Positions 21,293 through 30,382 of a stretch of 64,000 nucleotides of DNA are shown here, piece after piece. Every line of letters begins with the position of its first letter. Within the stretch, counting starts at the first letter, position 1. Source of the stretch: Trachythela sp. YZ-2020 (lineage: Eukaryota > Cnidaria > Anthozoa > Malacalcyonacea > Clavulariidae); assembly GCA_016169945.1 (NCBI GenBank), contig JADLSH010000236.1, positions 5,194,001 through 5,258,000 of the forward strand, in the 5' to 3' direction. The position numbers and the translations under genes were made by a program. The notes below the pieces were generated by a model. The model worked only from the letters and a program-made list of their open reading frames with translations, was not told the origin of the DNA and ran no database searches.

Positions 21293-24211
21293 CTATATAA
21301 AATATATCGTAGCGTAGTATGATATACAGTAGCGTAGTAAGGGTAGTAAGCGTAGTAAAGTATAGTTGATTAATATAATATACAGTAGCGTAGTAAGCGT
21401 AGTAGCGTAGAGTAGAATATAGTTGATGAATATAATATACAGTAGCGTAGTAGGGTAGTAAGGGTAGTAAGCGTAGTAGAGTAGAGTATACTTGATTAAT
21501 ATAATATACAGTATAGCGTAGTAGGGTAGTAAGGGTAGTAAGCGTAGTGGAGTAGAGTATAGTTGATTAATATAATATACAGTAGCGTAGTAGGGTAGTA
21601 AGCGTAGTAGAGTAGAGTAGAGCATAGTTGATTAATATAATATACAGTAGCGAAGTAGGGTAGTAAGGGTAGTAAGGGTAGTAAGCGTAGTAGAGTAGAG
21701 TATAGTTGATTAATATAATATACAGTATAGCGTAGTAGGGTAGTAAGGGTAGTAAGCGTAGTAGAGTAGAGTATAGTTGATTAATATAATATACAGTATA
21801 GCGTAGTAGGGTAGTAAGCGTAGTAAGGGTAGTAAGCGTAGTGGAGTAGAGTATAGTTGATTAATATAATATACAGTAGCGTAGTAGGGTAGTAAGGGTA
21901 GTAAGCGTAGTAGAGTAGAGTAGAGTATAGTTGATTAATATAATATACAGTAGCGTAGTAGGGTAGTAAGGGTAGTAGACTAGAGTAGAGTAGAGTAGAG
22001 TAGAGTATAGTTGATTAATATAATATACAGTAGCGTAGTAGGGTAGTATGGGTAGTAAGCGTAGTAGAGTAGAGCATAGTTGATTAATATAATATACAGT
22101 AGCGTAGTAGGGTAGTAAGGGTAGTAAGCGTAGTAGAGTAGAGCATAGTTGATTAATATAATATACAGTAGCGTAGTAGGGTAGTAAGCGGGTAGTAAGC
22201 GTAGTAGAGTAGAGTATAGTTGATTAATATAATATACAGTATAGCGTAGTAGGGTAGTAAGGGTAGTAAGCGTAGTAGAGTAGAGTATAGTTGATTAATA
22301 TAATATACAGTATAGCGTAGTAGGGTAGTAAGGGTAGTAAGGGTAGTAAGCGTAGTGGAGTAGAGTATAGTTGATTAATATAATATACAGTAGCGTAGTA
22401 GGGTAGTAAGGGTAGTAAGCGTAGTAGAGTAGAGTATAGTTGATTAATATAATATACAGTAGCGTAGTAGGGTAGTAAGGGTAGTAGACTAGAGTAGAGT
22501 AGAGTATAGTTGATTAATATAATATACAGTAGCGTAGTAGGGAAGTAAGGGTAGTAAGCGTAGTAGAGTAGAGCATAGTTGATTAATATAATATACAGTA
22601 GCGTAGTAGGGTAGTAAGGGTAGTAAGCGTAGTAGTGTAGAGTATAGTTGATTAATATAATATACAGTAGCGTAGTAGGGTAGTAAGGGTAGTAAGCGTA
22701 GTAGAGTAGAGCATAGTTGATTAATATAATATACAGTAGCGTAGTAGGGTAGTAAGGGTAGTAAGCGTAGTAGAGTAGAGTATAGTTGATTAATATAATA
22801 TACAGTAGCGTAGTAGGGTAGTAAGGGTAGTAAGCGTAGTAGAGTAGAGTATAGTTGATTAATATAATATACAGTAGCGTAGTAGGGTAGTAAGGGTAGT
22901 AAGCGTAGTAGAGTAGAGTATAGTTGATTAATATAATATACAGTAGCGTTGTAGGGTAGTAAGGGTAGTAAGCGTAGTAGAGTAGAGTATAGTTGATTAA
23001 TATAATATACAGTAGCGTAGTAAGGGTAGTAAGCGTAGTAGAGTGGAGTATATATAGTTGATTAATATAATATAGAGTAGCGTAGTAGGGTAGTAAGGGT
23101 AGTAAGCGTATAGTAGAGTATAGTTGATTAATATAATATAGAGTAGCGTAGTAGGGTATAGTAAGGGTAGTAAAGCGTAGTAGAGTGGAGTATATATAGT
23201 TGATTAATATAATATACAGTAGCGTAGTAGGGTAGTAAGCGGGTAGTAAGCGTAGTAGAGAGAGTATAGTTGATTAATATAATATACAGTATAGCGTAGT
23301 AGGGTAGTAAGGGTAGTAAGCGTAGTAGAGTAGAGTATAGTTGATTAATATAATATACAGTATAGCGTAGTAGGGTAGTAAGGGTAGTAAGGGTAGTAAG
23401 CGTAGTGGAGTAGAGTATAGTTGATTAATATAATATACAGTAGCGTAGTAGGGTAGTAAGGGTAGTAAGCGTAGTAGAGTAGAGTATAGTTGATTAATAT
23501 AATATACAGTAGCGTAGTAGGGTAGTAAGGGTAGTAGACTAGAGTAGAGTAGAGTATAGTTGATTAATATAATATACAGTAGCGTAGTAGGGAAGTAAGG
23601 GTAGTAAGCGTAGTAGAGTAGAGCATAGTTGATTAATATAATATACAGTAGCGTAGTAGGGTAGTAAGGGTAGTAAGCGTAGTAGTGTAGATTATAGTTG
23701 ATTAATATAATATACAGTAGCGTAGTAGGGTAGTAAGGGTAGTAAGCGTAATAGAGTAGAGCATAGTTGATTAATATAATATACAGTAGCGTAGTAGGGT
23801 AGTAAGCGGGTAGTAAGCGTAGTAGAGTAGAGTATAGTTGATTAATATAATATACAGTAGCGTAGTAGGGTAGTAAGGGTAGTAGACTAGAGTAGAGTAG
23901 AGTATAGTTGATTAATATAATATACAGTAGCGTAGTAGGGTAGTAAGGGTAGTAAGCGTAGTAGAGTAGAGCATAGTTGAATAATATAATATACAGTAGC
24001 GTAGTAGGGTAGTAAGGGTAGTAAGCGTAGTAGTGTAGAGTATAGTTGATTAATATAATATACAGTAGCGTAGTAGGGTAGTAAGCGGGTAGTAAGCGTA
24101 GTAGAGTAGAGTATAGTTGATTAATATAATATACAGTAGCGTAGTAGGGTAGTAAGGGTAGTAAGCGTAGTGGAGTAGAGTATAGTTGATTAATATAATA
24201 TACAGTAGCCT
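21293..24211 (+). repeat. 69-bp minisatellite, left arm, main block
   Basis: About 40 units of tagttgattaatataatata followed by cagtagcgtagtagggtag and a variable run of gtagtaagcg/gtagagtaga words. Unit length varies by whole 5- or 10-base words. A block of roughly 1050 bases is internally duplicated (compare about 22180-23230 with 23230 onward: gtagggaagtaagg at 22538 and 23588). The array continues after each LINE. Confidence 0.95.
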
Positions 24212-24278
24212 GTTATCGTCGGATAACAGCTCATGGTGTGCGGACGTGTCTCTTGGAGCTCCTCAAGTCAAATTTATA

Positions 24279-25130
24279 ATGCCTCCAAAATTACGAAATC
24301 AGACAGATTCTGAAAGCTTAACGATCGCTTCTATAAGAACTTTATGGGAAAATGAGTTCCTACCTAGCATTAGGAATGAAATTAAAGCAGAGATTGACGA
24401 TATGAAGCGTGAAATAACGTCCCTTACAGCAAAATGCAACGAAATTGAAAACTCACAGAAGTTCCTCTCTAGTGAATACGATGGTTTTAAAGATTCGCTC
24501 CAAGGGACAAAGAAAGATATCTCGGAAGTATCTAAAACAATAAAGTCTTTAGATGACAGAATTGGGATCAGCGAGCGAGAAATACACGAAACAGGCGAAA
24601 CGTTGGATAACATACAGCAGTATTTACGCCGCGATTGCATCGAGATTACGGGAATACCAATACCACCGAAGGATGACCCGACTCAAATAGCAGTACAAGT
24701 TGGTGAAATGCTAGGAATTCAAGTATCTGAACACCACATATCAACCGCTCATCGCCTCCCACCAACTCGAAAGGTAAAGGACCGCATTATCGTAAAGTTT
24801 GTCCATAGAGACATGAGAGAAGCATTTTACAAAAATCGAAGTAAGTTGATTGGGAAAAAGTCAAAGGACGTTCCGCTAATTGCAAGTGAGTATGGTAAAT
24901 CTATTCATGAAACCGATAACATTTATATCAACGAGTCACTAACTTTCCTCAGAAAAAGACTTCTTGGCAAGGTAAATGAATTTAAACGTAGGAATAAATG
25001 GAAATTCGTCTGGACGGTGAACGGTAAAATTCTACTGAGGGAGTCTGAAAGTTCAAAGGTTTTCGAATTTACCAACATTAATCATTTTGACAGTTTCGTG
25101 GGAAAGCCTAGTTATGATAAATATAATTAG
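24279..25130 (+). CDS. LINE 1 ORF1, RNA-binding chaperone-type protein
   Basis: A 284-aa ORF1 protein that likely coats the element's RNA. The start is set at the ATG at 24279 because the frame upstream runs into minisatellite DNA outside the element. Seen: an N-terminal heptad-rich region (about residues 15-110, coiled coil), an RRM-like block around DCIEITGIPIP and DRIIVKFVHRD (about 120-190), and a C-terminal block IYINESLTFLRKRLLGKV / KWKFVWTVNGKILLRES. The last matches the fold shared by many invertebrate LINE ORF1 proteins and the baculovirus FP family. Intact. ORF2 follows 24 bases later. Confidence 0.82.
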   Translation: MPPKLRNQTDSESLTIASIRTLWENEFLPSIRNEIKAEIDDMKREITSLTAKCNEIENSQKFLSSEYDGFKDSLQGTKKDISEVSKTIKSLDDRIGISEREIHETGETLDNIQQYLRRDCIEITGIPIPPKDDPTQIAVQVGEMLGIQVSEHHISTAHRLPPTRKVKDRIIVKFVHRDMREAFYKNRSKLIGKKSKDVPLIASEYGKSIHETDNIYINESLTFLRKRLLGKVNEFKRRNKWKFVWTVNGKILLRESESSKVFEFTNINHFDSFVGKPSYDKYN

Positions 25131-25154
25131 TGTGTAAATTGTACAAGTGCATGC

Positions 25155-27863
25155 ATGCGTGATTACACGCATACTTATGATCAAATGTTCTCCATGGATG
25201 AACTTGACTGTAGTAGCTTACATCAACAATTGCCTTTTGTCAACCTGAATGACAGAGAATTTAATTCTTTGTTTAATTGCACAACCAGAGAATTAGATTC
25301 AGATATGGATCTATATAATATTCTTCCAAATCCAGATAAATTAGATGAAAATGACCCTGATAACATGTTGACCAATTTAGTGTCCGACTATTATTCGATC
25401 GACAAAATCAATAATATGCTGAACGCAGCAGGATCTAAGTCACTTTCAGTTTTCCACTGCAATGTAAGAAGTCTCCCAAAAAATCTTACTTTAGTACACG
25501 ATATGATACAGTTATTTTCGTCTCCACTGGATATTTTAGCTGTCACTGAGACAAAATTAAATGAAAATACTGCAATTAATGTTGATATTTCTGGCTATAG
25601 TTTTTACCACGTTGACTCGCCAACTAATGCGGGTGGTGCAGGAATATATGTTAAGCAAAATTTAAAAACTGTGGCTAGACCTGATATCAAACTATTATTG
25701 GAGGATGTTGAATCTTGTTGGGTAGAGATTGAATCCGACCTTACTTGTAATAGCAATAAGAATATCATGGTAGGCTGTATTTACAGACATCCTCGATCAA
25801 ATATTCAGGCTTACATAGAACATCTTGACGAGTTGCTAAAGCATCTTAATCAACTTAATTATCAGGTTATAATATTAGGCGATATAAATATTGATTTTCT
25901 TCGTTATGTTACTCACCACCCTACCGAAAGGTATTTAGATATGTTATATACGAATAACTTTATCCCTATTATAACTAAGCCTACCAGGATAACTAACCAC
26001 ACTAAAACTCTAATTGACCATATTTACATAAACAAGTCCATACATCAAGCTCAATCAGGAATTGCTATATTCGATATATCTGACCATCTACCTGTATTTA
26101 GCATTATAAATATACCTTGCGAGAGATTGAATGAAAAAAGGTTCTACCGTGACTACAAGTCTTTTAATAAAGATGAATATCTTCGTGATCTATCACAAGT
26201 TGACTGGCATGAAAAACTTCGAGATTTAGGCAATAATATACATCAGACCACAAAAATTATAATCAATAAGTTGGAAGAAGTAACACAAAAGCATGCACCT
26301 ATGAAGGAAGTGCCTCGTAGTAAGCTGAAACAATTTAATAAACCATGGATTACTAATGGTATTTTAAAATCAATTAAAGTTAAACAGAGAATGTACCGCT
26401 CACATTTTTTCAGTAATAATGCGAGGAAAGTTAAGCAGTATAAACAATATGCTAATAAGTTAAATAAAATTAAAGCCATAAACAAAACTAGGTATTATAA
26501 TAGCCAGTTTGAAAAGTATAAAAACAACTTAAAAGCAACATGGAAACTTATAGGCAATCTAATTAAACGTCAACCGAAAGGACAGTTATCTCCATCTAGA
26601 TTAATACGAAATGGAAATATATACACTGATAAATATGATATAGCTAATCAATTTAACCAACACTTTGTTAATGTTGGCCCAAATTTGGCAAGCAAATTAA
26701 ATACTTCCAGCTTCATCCCAACATCATATATACGGAATTCACCTACATCAAGTTTTGTAATGTTACCTGTGACTGAATCACAAGTTCAACAATTATTTCT
26801 CTCATTGAAGGAAAATAAGTCTTCCATTAGCCTCCCAAATTCCATTATTAAAACAGCATCATCTATAATGGTTCCAATTTTCACTTGTATTTATAATGAA
26901 TCAATTATTAGTGGCATAGTTCCAAATGTATTAAAGATTTCACGTATTACACCTGTTTATAAAAACGGCATAGAAACTGATCCAAACAATTATCGTCCAA
27001 TATCGATACTATCACCATTTGCAAAAGTACTAGAACGATTAGTATATAACCAGCTTGAACAATTTCTTGCTAAAAACAAACTAATCTTTGACTACCAATT
27101 TGGGTTTAGAAAAGGATATTCAACAGAGCAAGCTATTCTGGAAATCACAGATAATCTAAAGTCGGCAATTGATAATAAAAAAATAACCTGTGGTTTGTTT
27201 TTAGACTTTTCTAAAGCATTTGATACGGTCGATCATGAAATTTTGTTAGCGAAACTATATAAATATGGCATACGTGGAACACCTTTGACATGGTTCAGTA
27301 ATTATTTAACCAATAGACAACAATATGTTAAAATAGGAAACACTGAATCCGAATACTTAACGATGTCTTGTGGAGTTCCTCAAGGATCAACACTTGGGCC
27401 ACTTCTTTTTATATTATACATCAATGATATGCCAAATTGTTCAAACAAAGTTTCATTTCGAATTTTTGCTGACGATTCCAATGTATTTTACTCAAGCACA
27501 AGTATTGATGATGTTGAAAAAGTGATGAATGAAGAATTAAACCACATATTTCGATATTGCGATGCCAATAAATTGTCAATTAATATAAATAAAACTAAGT
27601 TTATGGTAATTACCTCTAGTAAGAAACGAGTTCGTAAAATTAAACTTATAAGAAACATTGAACAGAAAAACCACATTAAATATTTAGGTATATACATTGA
27701 TACCAATATAAGCTGGGACCAACAGATAAGCCATGTGAATAATAAACTTGCCAAAAACACTGGAATTATTACTAAACTTAGATATTATGTTGATTTAAAG
27801 ATGCTGAAGCAACTGTACTTTACTCTCATCTATCCGTACATTAACTACGGGTTGATGAGTTGA
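25155..27863 (+). CDS. LINE 1 ORF2, endonuclease-reverse transcriptase (3' end broken)
   Basis: A 902-codon frame. N-terminal apurinic-type endonuclease: FHCNVRSLPKN, TETKLNE, GGAGIYVK, ILGDINIDF and SDHLPVF (catalytic Asp-His). RT core: NYRPISILSPFAKVLERL, FGFRKGYSTEQAI, LDFSKAFDTVDH, GVPQGSTLGPLLF and FADDSNVFY (catalytic Asp pair, with Ser in place of the usual Thr). The frame stops at a TGA right after YINYGLMS, where relatives usually have Trp. Homologous C-terminal sequence continues downstream in the same frame for about 25 codons and then in another frame (about 27940-28297), so there is one nonsense change and one frameshift. CR1/Jockey-type clade; exact clade not resolved. Confidence 0.88.
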   Translation: MRDYTHTYDQMFSMDELDCSSLHQQLPFVNLNDREFNSLFNCTTRELDSDMDLYNILPNPDKLDENDPDNMLTNLVSDYYSIDKINNMLNAAGSKSLSVFHCNVRSLPKNLTLVHDMIQLFSSPLDILAVTETKLNENTAINVDISGYSFYHVDSPTNAGGAGIYVKQNLKTVARPDIKLLLEDVESCWVEIESDLTCNSNKNIMVGCIYRHPRSNIQAYIEHLDELLKHLNQLNYQVIILGDINIDFLRYVTHHPTERYLDMLYTNNFIPIITKPTRITNHTKTLIDHIYINKSIHQAQSGIAIFDISDHLPVFSIINIPCERLNEKRFYRDYKSFNKDEYLRDLSQVDWHEKLRDLGNNIHQTTKIIINKLEEVTQKHAPMKEVPRSKLKQFNKPWITNGILKSIKVKQRMYRSHFFSNNARKVKQYKQYANKLNKIKAINKTRYYNSQFEKYKNNLKATWKLIGNLIKRQPKGQLSPSRLIRNGNIYTDKYDIANQFNQHFVNVGPNLASKLNTSSFIPTSYIRNSPTSSFVMLPVTESQVQQLFLSLKENKSSISLPNSIIKTASSIMVPIFTCIYNESIISGIVPNVLKISRITPVYKNGIETDPNNYRPISILSPFAKVLERLVYNQLEQFLAKNKLIFDYQFGFRKGYSTEQAILEITDNLKSAIDNKKITCGLFLDFSKAFDTVDHEILLAKLYKYGIRGTPLTWFSNYLTNRQQYVKIGNTESEYLTMSCGVPQGSTLGPLLFILYINDMPNCSNKVSFRIFADDSNVFYSSTSIDDVEKVMNEELNHIFRYCDANKLSININKTKFMVITSSKKRVRKIKLIRNIEQKNHIKYLGIYIDTNISWDQQISHVNNKLAKNTGIITKLRYYVDLKMLKQLYFTLIYPYINYGLMS

Positions 27864-28300
27864 AACGCTTATGCCTCGAAATTGAAGAAATTGAAATCAT
27901 GTCAAAATAAATGCATTAGAAGCATATTCTTCGCTGGCAAAGAGAGAATGCTACACCGTATTACAGCCTATTAGGTATTCTTAAGCTAGACAGTGTTTTT
28001 AAACTCAAATTAGCAGTATTCACCTATAAAGTTATAAATGAAAAAAGTCAACTACCTATGATATTTTCTGACACTATTACCCTTGCATCATCACTACATT
28101 CATACAATACTAGATTTGCTGCACAATCTAACTTTTCTAGACCAAGTGCACGAACTAATTTTGGAACTCAAACATTTTTATTTACTTCATCTAAAATATG
28201 GGAGACTATTGATAATGAAATCAAGCAATCAAACTCAATTTCTTTATTTAAAAAAACGTATAGTCAATCTTTGCTCATTTCACAAGTACAAATATAAATA
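27864..28300 (+). pseudogene. LINE 1 ORF2 C-terminal remainder, out of frame
   Basis: After the stop at 27861-27863 the LINE C-terminal domain remains readable (KLKKLKSCQNKCIRSIFF, then after a frame change YYSLLGILKLDSVFKLKL and later HSYNTRFAAQSNFSRP). The shift lies at about 27938-27945. It ends at a stop near 28298, followed by the 3' UTR. Confidence 0.75.
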
Positions 28301-28541
28301 GATCAGTAATCCCGCCTACAGTATATGTGGAGATTTAATTATCTATCTAAGTAGATACCGTCCTCAATTTTGAATAATAATTAAGCGTAGGCAGTGACCA
28401 ACTCGAAAGCTTATAGCTACTTTGGCCACTGCACACGGTAATGATTTTGTATCAATTTCTCTTGTAATTTAAACTTGTAATTCTCTAATTAACTTTTGTA
28501 AATTATTGTGGAAACGTGTGAATTTATAATAAATCTAAAAA

Positions 28542-28942
28542 AGTAGGGTAGTAAGGGTAGTAAGCGTAGTAGAGTAGAGTATAGTTGATTAATATAATAT
28601 ACAGTAGCGTAGTAGGGTAGTAAGGGTAGTAAGCGTAGTAGAGTAGAGTATAGTTGATTAATATAATATACAGTAGCGTTGTAGGGTAGTAAGGGTAGTA
28701 AGCGTAGTAGAGTAGAGTATAGTTGATTAATATAATATACAGTAGCGTAGTAAGGGTAGTAAGCGTAGTAGAGTGGAGTATATATAGTTGATTAATATAA
28801 TATAGAGTAGCGTAGTAGGGTAGTAAGGGTAGTAAGCGTATAGTAGAGTATAGTTGATTAATATAATATAGAGTAGCGTAGTAGGGTATAGTAAGGGTAG
28901 TAAAGCGTAGTAGAGTGGAGTATATATAGTTGATTAATATAA
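28542..28942 (+). repeat. Minisatellite continuation between the two LINEs
   Basis: Six units of the 69-bp array, including variants gcgttgtaggg and gtggagtatatatag. The same variants occur at 22945 and 23040, and in the right arm at about 52190 and 51950. Confidence 0.95.
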
Positions 28943-29095
28943 TTTGTCTATTTGCTTGAATACTGTGGTATATATATATATAATTTGTCTATTTTGCTTG
29001 AATACATTCATCTATTTGCTTGAATACTGTGGACGTGTGTTTCTCGCTCCGCTATATTTTTATATTTTTAATAAAATCTTCGTTTTTAACCAACT

Positions 29096-30382
29096 ATGAA
29101 TTATCTTAACGGTCTATCTTACGACAGTGGAACATATTTATGGCTTAAAACCTTTGAGGAATTAGAAAGGTTTGTTCTAGAAGCATTAAACTTGAAAGGC
29201 AAGTGGAAATCCCCTGGAGGCGACGTTAAAGTTTTCAAAAGCGAAGGAGAAGGGGAATACATGATTAAATGGCGCGGTCCTCGTTCGAAAAAGCTGGTTA
29301 TACAGAGTGATGATGCTGAAGAGAATCTAAAGTTGAAGTTCGAAAGCTTGATAAATCAGGACCCGAAAGATGTAAATCCCTCATGCGAAGCATCAACGAA
29401 AGAGGTTTGTAGTAGTGTTAATGAGCTGACTGAACCATCTGTATCGCAGTTTGATGGCTTGAAAGCAGATATTGCTACCCTAGTGGACATTACAAGTGAT
29501 CTAATAACTGAAATTAACTCTATGCGATCTAAACAAAAAGACTTTGAGTCTGTTATTCGCAAGCAAGACAGCGAGATATGTAGACTTAGCGAAGCAAATT
29601 TGCTCCTTGCGTCAAGCTTGCTGTCCCTTGGGAATTCAACATTCAAAGTAATGAATATCAATCCTATGACCAACAGTCCTACTAATAGTATGAAAATTAC
29701 CACCTTTAATGACCCTACAACTACTGATAAGGATCCGCTAATTGACCCTAACATATACACCTCCCATACCATTGGACCAACTTCATTCAATGAATTTAAT
29801 ATCTACGACGAGTTTAGGAATATAGCAAGTGACCGGCCTAGCGTTCTAAACTCCGACTTAAATCAGTCAACTGAAGACATTATAAATATATTCCATAATG
29901 AAACTGATATACATAATGAGTCAGTTCTTATTGTTAAGGATCAACCTAGCGTCTCGAATACCGATCTCGTAAAAAGCTGCACACTAACTGAAGCTACTAA
30001 TCTAAATAAAGCCAGTAAAACTAAGTCAACAACGGGTGAATTTAATACCAGCACATCTCGATTAGGTACTGGACGTTTTAATCGAGCGACACCTAAACGC
30101 CCAAAACATTTAACCCCGTGTCCATTCCTGAGGAAAAGAAAATTCTGTAAAAAAGGCAATAATTGTGACTTCCTACATCAGAAACCTCAATTTTATAATA
30201 ACATCCAACGACCCTCCTATAAGATAATGGACAAAGCTGTCTCTTCACCCAGTTTTCATTACTCCCCTTTTCCTGTGAATCCCTATTATTTCCCTCCATT
30301 TCGGTCCCCAATATACCATCCCACATCCCAACCTTTTCCATACCCCCCTCCATTGATGTCAGTACAAACAACAGGATACTGA
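29096..30382 (+). CDS. LINE 2 ORF1 with CCCH zinc finger
   Basis: A 428-aa protein, probably the element's nucleic-acid-binding ORF1 product. Seen: an N-terminal globular region (YLWLKTFEELERFVLEALNL, KWRGPRSKK), a short coiled-coil-like stretch at about residues 125-170, a long Thr/Asn-rich linker, and a CCCH zinc finger at about 340-360 (CPFLRKRKFCKKG, then Cys-x3-His, spacing C-x8-C-x5-C-x3-H), followed by a Pro/Tyr-rich tail. The ORF2 frame overlaps its last codons in the -1 frame. No lesion is seen. Confidence 0.82.
   Translation: MNYLNGLSYDSGTYLWLKTFEELERFVLEALNLKGKWKSPGGDVKVFKSEGEGEYMIKWRGPRSKKLVIQSDDAEENLKLKFESLINQDPKDVNPSCEASTKEVCSSVNELTEPSVSQFDGLKADIATLVDITSDLITEINSMRSKQKDFESVIRKQDSEICRLSEANLLLASSLLSLGNSTFKVMNINPMTNSPTNSMKITTFNDPTTTDKDPLIDPNIYTSHTIGPTSFNEFNIYDEFRNIASDRPSVLNSDLNQSTEDIINIFHNETDIHNESVLIVKDQPSVSNTDLVKSCTLTEATNLNKASKTKSTTGEFNTSTSRLGTGRFNRATPKRPKHLTPCPFLRKRKFCKKGNNCDFLHQKPQFYNNIQRPSYKIMDKAVSSPSFHYSPFPVNPYYFPPFRSPIYHPTSQPFPYPPPLMSVQTTGY

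Larger units (their letters stand above)
24212..28541 (+). mobile_element. LINE 1: near-full-length non-LTR retrotransposon inserted in the minisatellite
   Basis: About 4.3 kb with two ORFs and a short A-rich end (aatctaaaaaa). The right arm carries the unoccupied site acagtagcct/agtaggg (junction between 52332 and 52333), including the array-specific cct variant also present at the left flank here. The exact boundaries are therefore visible, and the insertion shows no target duplication. Two lesions affect the 3' end of ORF2. Absent from the right arm, so it postdates the inverted duplication. Confidence 0.92.

Noticed and set aside
21293..24211. CRISPR-like array of regularly spaced repeats
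   Set aside because: There are no unique spacers; the whole unit repeats, the host is a eukaryote, and the array is a minisatellite duplicated in both arms.
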